Shown: positions 17,781 through 28,270, numbered from the stretch's first letter. The stretch: 64,000 bases of DNA from Mucilaginibacter sp. SJ (GCF_028993635.1 NZ_CP118631.1:1674001-1738000), one strand, 5' to 3'. Translations and numbers: made by a program. Notes: generated by a model not told the origin, from the letters alone.

Positions 17781-19616
17781 TTAAAAAATGATAGAATAGG
17801 TTAATTTCTTTTGAATGGGGATGATGAGTTCCTGCTTTCCTCCCGCATCCCGAACAATAGGTTTGGCGCCTGCTGCATCATCAATACGGATATAGTAAGA
17901 TTTATCGTCAATGACATATAATCCATTGCCAAGCGTTTCGATATTGCCCGATGCCAGGTGATAAAACAGACCGTCTACTGCATTGGCAAGTGTTACTTCC
18001 CGGTGAATGCCCTGGCCTTTATCCATCACACTGCTGGCATCATTTACCGAAGTGCCATAAATATTGTACTTAAATGCAGGAACATCGTCGGCATTCAAAA
18101 CATAGCCTTTGGGCCTGTATCCTGTGCCGGCAGTATCCAAAGCCCAGGCGGCATTTGCATCGCTCAGCTTTTCGATAGCGGGGACAGGTTTGCCAAGGTA
18201 TTGTACAGAACCAGCCGGGCGCGATGAGCCATCGCCCCTGTCATGCCACATGGGGGTGGCATCTAAGAAACCACCACGCCAGAGTTCAACAATCATTCCT
18301 TTATCTAAATCGTAAGTGTAATGCAACAGTTCAGGGCTGCCTACATTTACACCATGGGTAACCCTGATACCTCCCGGTAAATCAGAAAAGCTCCGTAATA
18401 CAGTATTTGAAGTTGCATTAATCAAAATAGGATCAACAGGATCATTGTTGCTGACATTGGCATCGCTCAATAAATACTCGCGAATGCCCGGGCCTGACAC
18501 CGTAAGCCCTAAAGCCGGCCTGGCCCATTCGACAGTTTTTGAGTAGAGTAATTCAAACGGATGATCGCCGGGCTGTAACTGGGCCTTGCCCTCACCCTTG
18601 TTTTCGGTTAACGTAACCGCATCAACTCCGTCAATACGCAACTTGCCTTTACCACCCGGTACATTTAGTTTAAAAACGTATTCACCAGCTTCTTTAATTT
18701 GAATATTGCCAGTATAACGGATTAGGAAATCATTGGTAAGCTTACCCTGGTTTGATGACAATACGGGCGAAGTTCCGTCTGATTCGGGTTTTAGTTTCTT
18801 ATAACTATCTCCCTCAATAACCCCATCTTTATAAACCCCGTATTTCAGGTTTGAAATTGCAGGGTGAGGCTTGTCAAAACTGGTTATCCTGATATTCCTG
18901 AAAGCTACCGGGCCATGATCACCCTGCAAACGTAGCGGACCAATTGCCGCTTCCTTATTGTCAAAAGCTCCGCGGGTTGGCCCGGCAAGCTCAACATTAT
19001 CCTGGATCAAAACACCATTGAGCCAAACGTAAAGGACCTTGGCGTTGCTGATCTTTTGGCCGTTGCCATCAAAGCGCGGCGCCTGGAACGAAATTTTCAT
19101 GTGCTGCCACAAACCCGGCGCACGGCTGCCATTTTGCCTTGGCGCATGGCCATCGTAACCTTGCTGACCTTCGGGCTTGCTATCGTCCCAGCGTTCATAA
19201 ATGCCACCATTATCTCCCGATTTAGGGTTCACCGTTCCCCAGCTATCTAAAAGCTGAATTTCATAACGCCCCTGCAAATAAATACCCGAATTTGACCCCC
19301 TGGCCATCATATAATCAAGCTCCAGATCGGCATCGCCATAAGTGGTTTTGGTAAACAGGTCTTTTGCGTCCTTTTTGCCGGGCAGGTTTACCAAAATCCC
19401 GCTACCATCTTTAGTGGTTAAAACTTCATCCTGCGCAATATCAGCCTGTGCGCCGGCTGCTACTTTCCAATTGGGTGATGGATTATCAAAAAAAGAAAGA
19501 TCAGTAAGAGGTACCGTGTTTTGCGCCCTGAGTTGCTGGCAACCCAGCAGGCAAACACATGCTATCCAAAACTTTTTTCTGCCGAAGAGCTTAGGAGATT
19601 GATTAAAGCAATGCAT
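17781..19616 (-). CDS. Secreted DUF1080 protein with PA14-like and C-terminal domains
   Basis: Exported protein of 611 residues, much longer than the single-domain DUF1080 protein downstream. Order: signal peptide (about 1-32), DUF1080 domain (about 38-250; DLELDYMMARGSNSGIYLQ, RYEIQLLDSWG, GPVAFRNIRI), a PA14/GLEYA-like sugar-binding region (about 260-385; FLIRYTGNIQIKEAGEYVF), then an uncharacterised region to the end that resembles the start of heme-containing propeller proteins. The cytochrome gene follows after 6 bp and is co-transcribed. A 144-bp gap upstream carries a palindrome shared with the SusC promoter region. It probably acts on 3-oxidised glycosides; the C-terminal role is unknown. 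Confidence 0.82.
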   Translation of the reverse strand: MHCFNQSPKLFGRKKFWIACVCLLGCQQLRAQNTVPLTDLSFFDNPSPNWKVAAGAQADIAQDEVLTTKDGSGILVNLPGKKDAKDLFTKTTYGDADLELDYMMARGSNSGIYLQGRYEIQLLDSWGTVNPKSGDNGGIYERWDDSKPEGQQGYDGHAPRQNGSRAPGLWQHMKISFQAPRFDGNGQKISNAKVLYVWLNGVLIQDNVELAGPTRGAFDNKEAAIGPLRLQGDHGPVAFRNIRITSFDKPHPAISNLKYGVYKDGVIEGDSYKKLKPESDGTSPVLSSNQGKLTNDFLIRYTGNIQIKEAGEYVFKLNVPGGKGKLRIDGVDAVTLTENKGEGKAQLQPGDHPFELLYSKTVEWARPALGLTVSGPGIREYLLSDANVSNNDPVDPILINATSNTVLRSFSDLPGGIRVTHGVNVGSPELLHYTYDLDKGMIVELWRGGFLDATPMWHDRGDGSSRPAGSVQYLGKPVPAIEKLSDANAAWALDTAGTGYRPKGYVLNADDVPAFKYNIYGTSVNDASSVMDKGQGIHREVTLANAVDGLFYHLASGNIETLGNGLYVIDDKSYYIRIDDAAGAKPIVRDAGGKQELIIPIQKKLTYSIIF

Positions 19617-19699
19617 TGATTTTTAATTATAATATGGTTTATTGGCTAAAGCGCATAACAATGCGGCCTTATATTAGCGACGCAAGATAATTAATTTAC

Positions 19700-19713
19700 G
19701 CAATCGATTACGA
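19700..19713. promoter_or_regulatory. Candidate operator, CAATCGATT palindrome copy 2
   Basis: CGCAATCGATTACG is a near-perfect 14-bp palindrome 84 bp upstream of the long DUF1080 gene. Its core CAATCGATT recurs in the palindrome before the SusC gene at 28339-28350. A central CG is typical of LacI-family operators; no such regulator is in the window. Confidence 0.4.
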
Positions 19714-19760
19714 AATATTTTAATCAATTTCCGGTGTAATTTCACCCGATGGTAAAACAC

Positions 19761-22700
19761 CTAATTTATAAGCCTTTGATTACCCTTGTCATCAAAAACT
19801 GTAACGCTTAATATTTTGTCATTAAGCTGTATAAACCTTGCCGACTGCGATAAAAAAGATGAGCCAAAATAAAATTCCTGCCTTGAGGTATTGCCGTTCT
19901 TATATTTAATCAGTGCATAAACATCATTGGCCTTAACCGGGATAGTTTTTGTTTTATTTTCTGATCTGAAAACTTTTAAAACATCTTTATGCTGACTGGC
20001 GGCCAATATCACCTGCCCATTTTTATCACGGAACTTAACCAGGGCCTTACCATCCCCCGGAATATAAATACCGCTTTGCATAATGCTTAATGGCTTAAAG
20101 TTGCCTTTGCCGTCACCTTTCAGCATTAAACCGTTAAGCGCATCATAACGCCCGATAGTAGCATCACTGCCATAATCGTTGCCATTGATAACTACATCGA
20201 GGTTTCCATCCCCGTCAAAATCACCGGTTTCCATACCGTTTAATACCGATACCTGGGCTTCAACCGGCAGCGGGATAGCTGTAAATTTACCATTGCCATC
20301 ATTCCTTAAAAAACATGATTGTAAGGTATTAGCTTTCAGCCTCAACGCGCCGCTCCTCTGTTCGGGTGAAAGCACCTCGTCCATAGTTGCCAAGGCGTAC
20401 GAGCGATAATTGGTAAACTTTTTTCTCATGCTGATCATTTGCTTCAGCATATCATCGCGGCCGTACATTGGGTACTCTTTTTTGTCCCCGTTTTGATCGG
20501 GTAGGAAAATAGACGGAATCGCGCTGTAGATGCCACTTTTATCAAATTCTTTAGCTGTAATGTAAACAGGATATTGGTCACTGGCTTTGATCAGGCTATT
20601 CTCGCCCAAATTCCCGACAATATAATCCGTGCGGCCGGTATGCCTGAAATCGCCGGCCACCAATGAGTTCCACCAACCCAGCTTATTGCCCAGGCCGGAT
20701 TGAGCTGTGGTATTAACAAACTTACCATGTTCATTTTTAAGGAATGTTACCGGCATCCACTCGCCGGCCATGACCAGGTCGGGCCAGCCGTCGTTATCAT
20801 AATCGGTAAACAGGGCATCGCAAATCATGCCTATGTTTTTCAAAGCCGGGGCTACCTGTGCTGTAACGTCCGTAAATTTTGCATGACCATTTTCACTATC
20901 GTTCCGCAAAATAAAACTCGAAACCGGGTTGGGGTATTTCCATGGCTCAACTCTTCCTGATACAAACAGGTCGGGCTTGCCATCTTTATTATAATCACAA
21001 GCCCGTACGCAAAGTTTACTGGTGAGGTTTGAAGGTAAAGCATCAGCAGTAGGCGTAAAATTGCCTTTGCCATCATTGATATAAAGCCTGTCCTGATATT
21101 CAGGGCCATTTGCTGCAAATTCGTAACCTCCACTGGCCGCATATAAATCAAGCTTACCATCACCATTGGCATCAAAAAGCAACAAACCTTCATCTTGAAA
21201 ATTATGGGCAGGATTAATATTGCCTGTCAAGAGGTCCCGGCGGTTAAATTTGCCATCGGGCATCTGGAAAAAGACCTGTGCCTGATCATAGGCTGTACCA
21301 CCAATGATCAAATCATCAAAACCATTGCCGTCGATATCCCCCACAGCTAAAGCCGGATTATACTCAGAAAGTTTGTGCGGCAGTAGTTTCTGGATATTAA
21401 AATCAAGAAAACCGCTTCCCTTGTTGGTATAATGGATTCCTATGGAATCTGTTACTTCTTTAAATAAGGCGTTCGCGGCTATTTGCGGCTGAACCAGGGA
21501 ATAAGGGTCCTTAGCGTTTTTTATATCAACCTTTATTAACTGATCTGCTTTTAGTTTTGTCAGCTTTTCTCTTTTGCCATTCGGCCATTTGATCAAAACC
21601 GAATCTATTGTGGTAACTTTACCCAGACCGAAATGCGCTATACTTTGTACCGATGAAATATATCCCCGGTAGGGATCATTTTCATATACCTGTGTCTTAT
21701 CCTTATCGTAAAATATCTCGGCCGTAGCACCTAAACCATTAATATTTTGCTTATCACCTTTAAAGCTAATTTGCAGGTAGTGGGTTTTATCAAGCTTATT
21801 TTTATCGTCACGCGATGTATTGCGGTAAACCAGTGCTTCGTCATTGATATTATTAACAACCATATCCATGGCGCCGTCGTTATCCAGATCGACATATACG
21901 GCCCCGTTTGAAAAAGTTGGCAGGTTTAGCCCCCAATCCTTGCTCACATCGCTAAAGGTGAGATTGCCGTTATTCACAAAAGCGTAATTATGCAGCTTAA
22001 TTTCGGGGACCTGATCTAAAACTTTTTGTTTGGAAGTAACGGCATAAGCCTGGTCACGGTAAGTCATAAAGTCGTGGTCAGACACATCCTTAGGGAAGCC
22101 GTTGGTTACGATCATGTCCCGATAGCCGTCATTATTAAAATCGGTGATCAGCGGTGTCCAGCTCCAGTCGGTTTGGGCGATGCCACTTAAAAAGCCTATT
22201 TCGCTAAAAGCGGGGGTGCCAATAGCACCATTCTGCCCTAAACGCGGGCCCTGGTTTAATTGCAGGGTATTGCGTACGTACTGGTATTGTGTACCATAAA
22301 TATCAAAGTTTTGATAGGTTTGGTAACTATTAGGACCGAGGATCATCTTTTTGCGATAGTTGTCCTCCGGATTCATGTCCAGTTCAACAACATCAGGCAA
22401 GCCATCGTTATTGATATCGATAACATCCTGCCCCATAGCGTTGTAGGATGTGTGTTTAAAATATTCTTTGGTACGATTGGTAAAAGTACCATCATGGTTG
22501 TTGATGTACAGGATGTTGTTTGATATAAAATCATCCGATACGTAAATGTCTTTCCACCCGTCGTTGTTAAAATCGACTGTTGTGGCTGCATGGCCGTAGC
22601 CATCCAGGTTAATACCTGCCTGTACGGATACATCATGAAACACGCCATGATGTAATTTTTCATTCCAATCGTTACGGTACAACCTGCCCCGGCTATGATT

Positions 22701-23336
22701 TGCCGTATAATTTGAGTTACCGAATAAATTAGGATTGTAACTTGCCGTGGCGCTGTTCACAGTAAGGTACATATCCAGGTCGCCATCATTGTCATAATCG
22801 AAAAAGCTGGCCATGGTTGATTGTGCCCCTGCTTCCAGGCCATATTCTGAAGCCTCATCTTTAAAATGAGGAATACCATCGTTGCCTTTCCCCTGGTTAA
22901 CGTATAGTATATTCCGCCTTTTCAGCGAATCTTTGGTAATGGTATTGCAAATGTAAAGGTCTGGTAAACCATCATTGTTGATATCAACTACCGCAACACC
23001 TCTTCCCCATCGGCCCGCGCCATTTACACCCGCGGCATCGGTAATATCATCAAACTTAAAATCACCTTTATTAAGATATAGCTTACTTGCCACCATATTA
23101 CCCGTAAAGTACAAATCGGGCAGGCCATCGCCATTAAAATCACCAACCCCTACGCCCCCTCCATTATAAATATTCACCAGGTCTAACGGGTTTATAGAAT
23201 CGTTTTCGATGATCTCATTTTTAAAATGAATGCCCGAATGAGATGATGAAACCTGCTGAAAAAGTGAAGGCTTTTTACAGGCGAATAAGGCAGATGAACA
23301 TAGTATAACGATGGATAAAATTTTCTTCATCGACAA
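19761..23336 (-). CDS. CRTAC1-like lipoprotein with FG-GAP/VCBS repeats and ASPIC/UnbV domain
   Basis: Large exported lipoprotein of 1191 residues, lipid Cys20 in SALFAC. It is built from many FG-GAP/VCBS repeats with calcium-loop patterns such as DFNGDGLPDLY, DINNDGLPDLY and DANGDGKLDLY. An ASPIC/UnbV domain lies at about 545-610 (INGLGATAEIFY, SIAHFGLG, VLIKWPNGK), after which the propeller repeats resume. In Bacteroidota such proteins regularly accompany SusC/SusD pairs and are thought to be surface glycan-binding or scaffolding proteins; the role is not established. It follows susD after a 63-bp gap that contains a strong hairpin, so its expression may be lower than that of SusCD. Confidence 0.9.
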   Translation of the reverse strand: MSMKKILSIVILCSSALFACKKPSLFQQVSSSHSGIHFKNEIIENDSINPLDLVNIYNGGGVGVGDFNGDGLPDLYFTGNMVASKLYLNKGDFKFDDITDAAGVNGAGRWGRGVAVVDINNDGLPDLYICNTITKDSLKRRNILYVNQGKGNDGIPHFKDEASEYGLEAGAQSTMASFFDYDNDGDLDMYLTVNSATASYNPNLFGNSNYTANHSRGRLYRNDWNEKLHHGVFHDVSVQAGINLDGYGHAATTVDFNNDGWKDIYVSDDFISNNILYINNHDGTFTNRTKEYFKHTSYNAMGQDVIDINNDGLPDVVELDMNPEDNYRKKMILGPNSYQTYQNFDIYGTQYQYVRNTLQLNQGPRLGQNGAIGTPAFSEIGFLSGIAQTDWSWTPLITDFNNDGYRDMIVTNGFPKDVSDHDFMTYRDQAYAVTSKQKVLDQVPEIKLHNYAFVNNGNLTFSDVSKDWGLNLPTFSNGAVYVDLDNDGAMDMVVNNINDEALVYRNTSRDDKNKLDKTHYLQISFKGDKQNINGLGATAEIFYDKDKTQVYENDPYRGYISSVQSIAHFGLGKVTTIDSVLIKWPNGKREKLTKLKADQLIKVDIKNAKDPYSLVQPQIAANALFKEVTDSIGIHYTNKGSGFLDFNIQKLLPHKLSEYNPALAVGDIDGNGFDDLIIGGTAYDQAQVFFQMPDGKFNRRDLLTGNINPAHNFQDEGLLLFDANGDGKLDLYAASGGYEFAANGPEYQDRLYINDGKGNFTPTADALPSNLTSKLCVRACDYNKDGKPDLFVSGRVEPWKYPNPVSSFILRNDSENGHAKFTDVTAQVAPALKNIGMICDALFTDYDNDGWPDLVMAGEWMPVTFLKNEHGKFVNTTAQSGLGNKLGWWNSLVAGDFRHTGRTDYIVGNLGENSLIKASDQYPVYITAKEFDKSGIYSAIPSIFLPDQNGDKKEYPMYGRDDMLKQMISMRKKFTNYRSYALATMDEVLSPEQRSGALRLKANTLQSCFLRNDGNGKFTAIPLPVEAQVSVLNGMETGDFDGDGNLDVVINGNDYGSDATIGRYDALNGLMLKGDGKGNFKPLSIMQSGIYIPGDGKALVKFRDKNGQVILAASQHKDVLKVFRSENKTKTIPVKANDVYALIKYKNGNTSRQEFYFGSSFLSQSARFIQLNDKILSVTVFDDKGNQRLIN

Positions 23337-23349
23337 AATTTACAATAGT

Positions 23350-23383
23350 AAAAGGGTTTCTCCCGATTGGAAGAAACCCTTTT
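23350..23383 (-). terminator. Attenuator-like hairpin after susD
   Basis: AAAAGGGTTTCT (23350-23361) and AGAAACCCTTTT (23372-23383) form a perfect 12-bp stem with a 10-nt loop. It fills the gap between the SusD gene and the downstream FG-GAP gene, so partial termination here would set the SusCD to FG-GAP ratio. Confidence 0.7.
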
Positions 23384-23399
23384 AGCAAGATAAACAATA

Positions 23400-25019
23400 T
23401 TAATAGCCCGGGTTTTGAGTTAAATTGGGATTAAGGCCAATTTCAAACTGAGGGATAGGATACAATTCGCGACCGGCAGGTATAGTTACGCCGTACACAT
23501 TCTTAACAAATTCGGTAGCTACACCGGCTCTCCTCAAATCATAAAAAGTTGAATATTCACCAGATAATTCATGCCTGTATTCACTGTAAATCATTTGTAA
23601 AGGATCAGTTATGACTTTGCCATCGCTAATGAAAGTTAACGGTGCTGAGCCGCCAAAAGCACGGTCACGAACCAGTTTCAGGGTAGCCAACGCACCAGCG
23701 GCATCGCCTGTGCGGGCCTGGCATTCAGCCTTGCTTAACAAAACTTCGCCATAACGTAACAGTATCTGGTTTTGAGCACCAAATATGGTTTGATCGCCTG
23801 AGTTACCTACCAATGTAGGGTCTCTCCAGAATTTTTCGTTGTAATAACCGGTTCTCAACTGCGTGTTATCAGAACCAACCCAAGGACGTGTTTTTGTACC
23901 GCATGTGTTGATGATCTTTCCATCATCACCTGTATATTTTGCTTTAACAGCCGGGTCGGTACTTGCAAAACCGGCAATCACTAAAGGATATGATTTTATG
24001 CCTCCCCTTGCTTTGATACCCGGGCTTGGGTTTTCATCGCCGGGGCCTATCACGGTGGCAATTCTGCGCAAATCTCCAGTCTGGAAAGAACCAGCCAAAG
24101 CCGAGTTGGCATAATCATAACCAAAGTTGGTTACCTCTTCGGGCATACCAAAAGTGCTGATCCATGCCACTTCATTACTTGCGCCCCAGCTTTGGGTTCC
24201 TGCTACATCAAATTGTACCTCGAAAAGTGATTCGGCATTATTTTGCTTGTCGTATTCATTTACATCAATGAAGTTAGGAAGCAGGGTATATTTTCCTATT
24301 AACTGGTTGTATGACGCTAATGCATCGGCATATTTTTTAAGCCACATTTGTGCTGCACCCAAATAACCCAGGGCAGCCCCTTTAGTAGCACGGCCAGTTT
24401 CTGAAGTTGGTAAATCTTCCTTCCATGGCAATAAACCGGTAGCTGCTGTAAGGTCAGATACTACTTGCGTAAATACCTGATCTTGTGTACTACGTGCCGT
24501 TAAACCAAGGTTGGTACCATCTTTCAACTCCAAAGGAACACCACCAAAACTTGCTGCCAGGTAATAGTACGTCATTCCTCGTAAAAAGTAAACTTCGCCG
24601 GTCAGCCTATCGGCAAGGGCCGCTGTTAAAATGCCCTTGGCTTTCATTTTCGCAATGATAGGCAAAGCAGAGTTTGCACGGGCAATTCCAACATAAGCGC
24701 GTGTCCAGAAAACTTCGATAGCACCAAAGGTTGAAGGAATTGCATAGGTGTTGTAAAAACGATCCGCACCCCAGTTAAAAAAGTCGTGCGACTGAAAGTT
24801 GGCATAATACCAGATAGATTTCTTTAATAAGTCCGCATTTTGATACGTATCATAAATTGCATTAACAAGCGCTATACCGTCTTCAGGCTTATCAAATAAA
24901 ACCTGTGCTGTAGGATTCTGAGAATCTGTTTGATTCAAGAATCCCTTTTTACAGCTTAACGGGAGTAACACAGCCAGTCCTACTGACAATATGTATATAT
25001 ATTTTTTATTTATTTTCAT
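23400..25019 (-). CDS. SusD/RagB-family outer-membrane lipoprotein
   Basis: Surface glycan-binding partner of the adjacent SusC-like receptor, 539 residues. The N-terminal hydrophobic segment ends PLSC followed by KKGFL, a Bacteroidota lipobox. SusD features are the TPR-like repeats (RGMTYYYLAASFGGVPLEL, GALGYLGAAQMWLKKYADAL), QILLRYGEVLLSKAECQARTG-type helix (shortened here) and the closing LYPIPQFEIGLNPNLTQNPGY-like C-terminus around residues 518-539. It lies 25 bp after the SusC gene. The associated DUF1080 genes suggest that the ligand is a glycoside or disaccharide. Confidence 0.95.
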   Translation of the reverse strand: MKINKKYIYILSVGLAVLLPLSCKKGFLNQTDSQNPTAQVLFDKPEDGIALVNAIYDTYQNADLLKKSIWYYANFQSHDFFNWGADRFYNTYAIPSTFGAIEVFWTRAYVGIARANSALPIIAKMKAKGILTAALADRLTGEVYFLRGMTYYYLAASFGGVPLELKDGTNLGLTARSTQDQVFTQVVSDLTAATGLLPWKEDLPTSETGRATKGAALGYLGAAQMWLKKYADALASYNQLIGKYTLLPNFIDVNEYDKQNNAESLFEVQFDVAGTQSWGASNEVAWISTFGMPEEVTNFGYDYANSALAGSFQTGDLRRIATVIGPGDENPSPGIKARGGIKSYPLVIAGFASTDPAVKAKYTGDDGKIINTCGTKTRPWVGSDNTQLRTGYYNEKFWRDPTLVGNSGDQTIFGAQNQILLRYGEVLLSKAECQARTGDAAGALATLKLVRDRAFGGSAPLTFISDGKVITDPLQMIYSEYRHELSGEYSTFYDLRRAGVATEFVKNVYGVTIPAGRELYPIPQFEIGLNPNLTQNPGY

Positions 25020-25044
25020 GTTTTACTGTTATGTTAAATGTTAG

Positions 25045-28000
25045 TTAAAAAGTGACATTTAAACCTAAAGTGTAAAATTTAGAGGAAGGATAAGTTCCCA
25101 GATCTATACCTGAAGCCGTTGGATTGGTGGTCGATACATTATTGTTATTCGGATCCGTCCCGGTAGCTTGTCCAATTTCAGGATCAAGCCCGGTATATTT
25201 GGTTATTGTGAACAGATTTTGAGCTGCTATATAGAAGCGGATCTTTGTAACAGAGAACTTTTTAGTTAAAGCGGATGGCAATGTGTATCCTAAAGTAACA
25301 TTGCGCAAGCGCAGGTAACTGCCATTTTCCACATAAACGCTTGATGCAACGTTATTGGCACTGATATCGTCATTATAAGTAACCCTTGCATAACGATTTG
25401 ATGGGTTAGTTGGCGTCCAGCGGTTTTGATAATATTGTAAACTAACATTTTCAACACCTACAAATCCCGGCGCCTGGAAACTTTCCAGGTTACGTTCCTG
25501 GTAATTGAAGATCTTATTGCCATAGCTTCCGTAAAAGAACGCGTTAAAATCAAATGCCTTATAAGAAAGATCAATGTTCATACCTCCATAAAACTTGGGG
25601 ATCGGGCTTCCCAAACTAACGCGGTCATCAGCAGTGATCTGGCCATCGCCGTTTACATCTTTAAACTTACGATCGCCCGGTTTAGTTGGCTGGGAAGCTG
25701 TACCCTGATAATGCCCTGTAGGCGATTTTGAATCTAATGCGGTTATCTCTGCCTGGGTTTGAAATATCCCTAAAGCCTGGTAACCATAAAACTCGCCTAC
25801 CGGCTGTCCTATATTTGTTTGGCTGAAGGTTGACCAACCCATTGCATTTAATGGCAGGTTAACAAGGTTTGTAATAAACTTAGTATTCTTATTGATACTC
25901 AACAACTTGTTGCTTACTGTAGTGATGTTAACACCAATCCCATAATTAAAATCCCTTACTGAATTCCTGTAGTTAACAGCAAATTCAAACCCTTTATTAC
26001 TTATACTACCCACATTTTGAGCAGCGCTTGTAAAACCTGTTTGTGCCGGGGTAAGGATATTTAATAAGAAATCTTTAGAATCCTTTTTATAATAATCAAC
26101 AGTTAGCGTAAGCTTGTTGTTTAAAAAGGCGGCATCCATACCAATATCTGTTTGTTTGGATGTTTCCCATTTCAAATTGGTATTATCAAGGTTTAATAAA
26201 GCTAAACCATTTTGATAAGTTTTATCAAACGGATATCCTACGTTAGTACCTGAAGCGGCTGGCCCGCCTGATGTATAACGTGCTAAATACCTGAATAAAG
26301 GAATACCTGACTGGTTACCTACTTTACCGTATCCACCTCTAAACTTTAGATCTGATAACCAGTTAACATCTTTTAAAAATGATTCTTCTTTGGCTTTCCA
26401 TGCTATCGAACCAGAGGGGAACACACCGTATTGATTTCCCTGGTAAAATCTCGAAGAGCCATCCCGGCGCACCGTAGCAGTTAACAGATACCTATCTGCA
26501 AACTTATAACTTACCCTGCCAAACTGCGATGCAAGCGTATAGGTCTGCTTTCCACCATAGGCAACAAGATTTTTAACCTGCGATAAGTCCCTGATGGCGT
26601 TACTTGGTAAATCATTACCGCTGCCACCAATGTTTGTAACTGTATTGCTTTGCTGAGACACACCACCAACAAAATCAATACTGTGTTTGCCAAAGGTTTT
26701 AGTGTATGAAATGGTATTTTCCCATAACCACTCATAAGTGGTGCTTGCATTTTGCGAATAAAAGCTGATGCTGCTTTGGTTGCCTACACCATATTGCTGA
26801 ATTGCACGGGTATCAGACGGCGTAAAGTAATGGCTGGAAAAATCCGTAGTATTGATACCAAAGCTTGTTTTAACTTTTAAACCCTCAATCAAAGTAGCTT
26901 CTAACGAACTATGACCCAGGAAATAGTTTGTCGCGTTTTTTGAATCCTGTGTTTCAATGGTATAAACAGGATTGTTCCAGCTTTTAGTGTAGATATTTAC
27001 AGGGTTATAGTAACCGTAATTGCCATTGGCATCTTTAATTTGATCGGTAAGTTTGTTACCTGTTATAGTAGGGATCAGTTCACTCAGTTGTGACAAAGAA
27101 CCTGTTCCGAATGGATTGTTACTATTTTGCCTTGAAAATACAGCGCTTGTGGATGACTTTAACCATTTGTTAATGCTATAATCAATGTTTGTACCTAAGT
27201 TTATTCGTTTGAAATATGAACCTAATACAATACCTTTTTGATTATAATACCCAACCGAGAACGCTGACTGCACTTTATCATTACCACCGCGAATAGCCAA
27301 ATTATAATTTTGTTTTAGTCCCTGGCGATAAACTGCGTCTTGCCAGTCTACACTCCGTAAAGCTGATGGATTGCTCCACTCCGGCAATTCTGTAAATCCT
27401 TCATTAGCATGAACTTCATTAGCCAACGTTGCCCATTGCTGTGCGTTTAACACCTTATATGTTTTGGGCCTCGATTGAAGCGAAGCATATGCATCAAGAG
27501 ACACCTGCGCACCCCCATCTTTTTTTCCTTTTTTAGTAGTAACAATTACAACACCGTTTGATGCACGAACCCCATAGATAGCGGTAGCTGAAGCATCTTT
27601 AAGAATGTCAATTGATGCAATATCATTTGGATTGATATTATTAAGGCCGCCGGTAATAGGATAACCATCAACAACATATAAGGGGTCGTTATTCGCCAAA
27701 CTGCCTATCCCCCTGATCAATACACTAACGCCGCCACCCGGTGCACCGTCATTGTTGGTAACCTGTACCCCTGATGAACGCCCCTGTAAAGCCTGATCTA
27801 AAGCGGTAACAGGCACTTTAGCAATTTGCTCGGCAGTAACCGAGCTAACCGAACCCGTTAAATCTTTACGCTTAGTAGTACCATAACCCACAACAACTAC
27901 CTCGGTCAGTGTTTTATTATCGGGCACCAGTGATACGTTAATAACCGATCTGCCGTTTATTGCAATCTCCTGGTTTAAGAAGCCAACAAAGCTAAAAACA

Positions 28001-28236
28001 AGCGTTTCATTACTCCCTGCAGTTATTGAATAAGTACCGTCGGCCTTTGAACCCGCAGCCTGTGTGCTCCCTTTTATCTTAACGGTAACACCCGGCAAAG
28101 GTAGTCCGTTGTCCGAACCGGTGATCTTACCGGTAATCAGTTTACTTTGGGCATGCCCCGACAGGCTTATCAACACGAATGATAAACTTGTACAGATTAA
28201 AGCCACAACTTTTTTGATACGTAGTTTTCCTCTCAT
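25045..28236 (-). CDS. SusC-like TonB-dependent receptor
   Basis: Outer-membrane importer of 1063 residues: signal peptide (about 1-30), carboxypeptidase-regulatory-like domain (about 33-108, ITGKITGSDNGLPLPGVTV), plug (VVVGYGTTKRKDLTGSV onward, with the YAIYGVRASNGVVIVTTK-type SusC signature near 215-232) and a 22-strand barrel. Unlike the receptor at 5877-9230 it lacks an STN domain, so it is not expected to signal through a FecR/sigma pair, and none is adjacent. It is first in the locus; the 440-bp upstream region holds two inverted-repeat candidates for a repressor or activator site. Confidence 0.96.
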   Translation of the reverse strand: MRGKLRIKKVVALICTSLSFVLISLSGHAQSKLITGKITGSDNGLPLPGVTVKIKGSTQAAGSKADGTYSITAGSNETLVFSFVGFLNQEIAINGRSVINVSLVPDNKTLTEVVVVGYGTTKRKDLTGSVSSVTAEQIAKVPVTALDQALQGRSSGVQVTNNDGAPGGGVSVLIRGIGSLANNDPLYVVDGYPITGGLNNINPNDIASIDILKDASATAIYGVRASNGVVIVTTKKGKKDGGAQVSLDAYASLQSRPKTYKVLNAQQWATLANEVHANEGFTELPEWSNPSALRSVDWQDAVYRQGLKQNYNLAIRGGNDKVQSAFSVGYYNQKGIVLGSYFKRINLGTNIDYSINKWLKSSTSAVFSRQNSNNPFGTGSLSQLSELIPTITGNKLTDQIKDANGNYGYYNPVNIYTKSWNNPVYTIETQDSKNATNYFLGHSSLEATLIEGLKVKTSFGINTTDFSSHYFTPSDTRAIQQYGVGNQSSISFYSQNASTTYEWLWENTISYTKTFGKHSIDFVGGVSQQSNTVTNIGGSGNDLPSNAIRDLSQVKNLVAYGGKQTYTLASQFGRVSYKFADRYLLTATVRRDGSSRFYQGNQYGVFPSGSIAWKAKEESFLKDVNWLSDLKFRGGYGKVGNQSGIPLFRYLARYTSGGPAASGTNVGYPFDKTYQNGLALLNLDNTNLKWETSKQTDIGMDAAFLNNKLTLTVDYYKKDSKDFLLNILTPAQTGFTSAAQNVGSISNKGFEFAVNYRNSVRDFNYGIGVNITTVSNKLLSINKNTKFITNLVNLPLNAMGWSTFSQTNIGQPVGEFYGYQALGIFQTQAEITALDSKSPTGHYQGTASQPTKPGDRKFKDVNGDGQITADDRVSLGSPIPKFYGGMNIDLSYKAFDFNAFFYGSYGNKIFNYQERNLESFQAPGFVGVENVSLQYYQNRWTPTNPSNRYARVTYNDDISANNVASSVYVENGSYLRLRNVTLGYTLPSALTKKFSVTKIRFYIAAQNLFTITKYTGLDPEIGQATGTDPNNNNVSTTNPTASGIDLGTYPSSKFYTLGLNVTF

Positions 28237-28270
28237 ACGTTTTACTTTAATTTGTTAAAATTGGTTTAAC

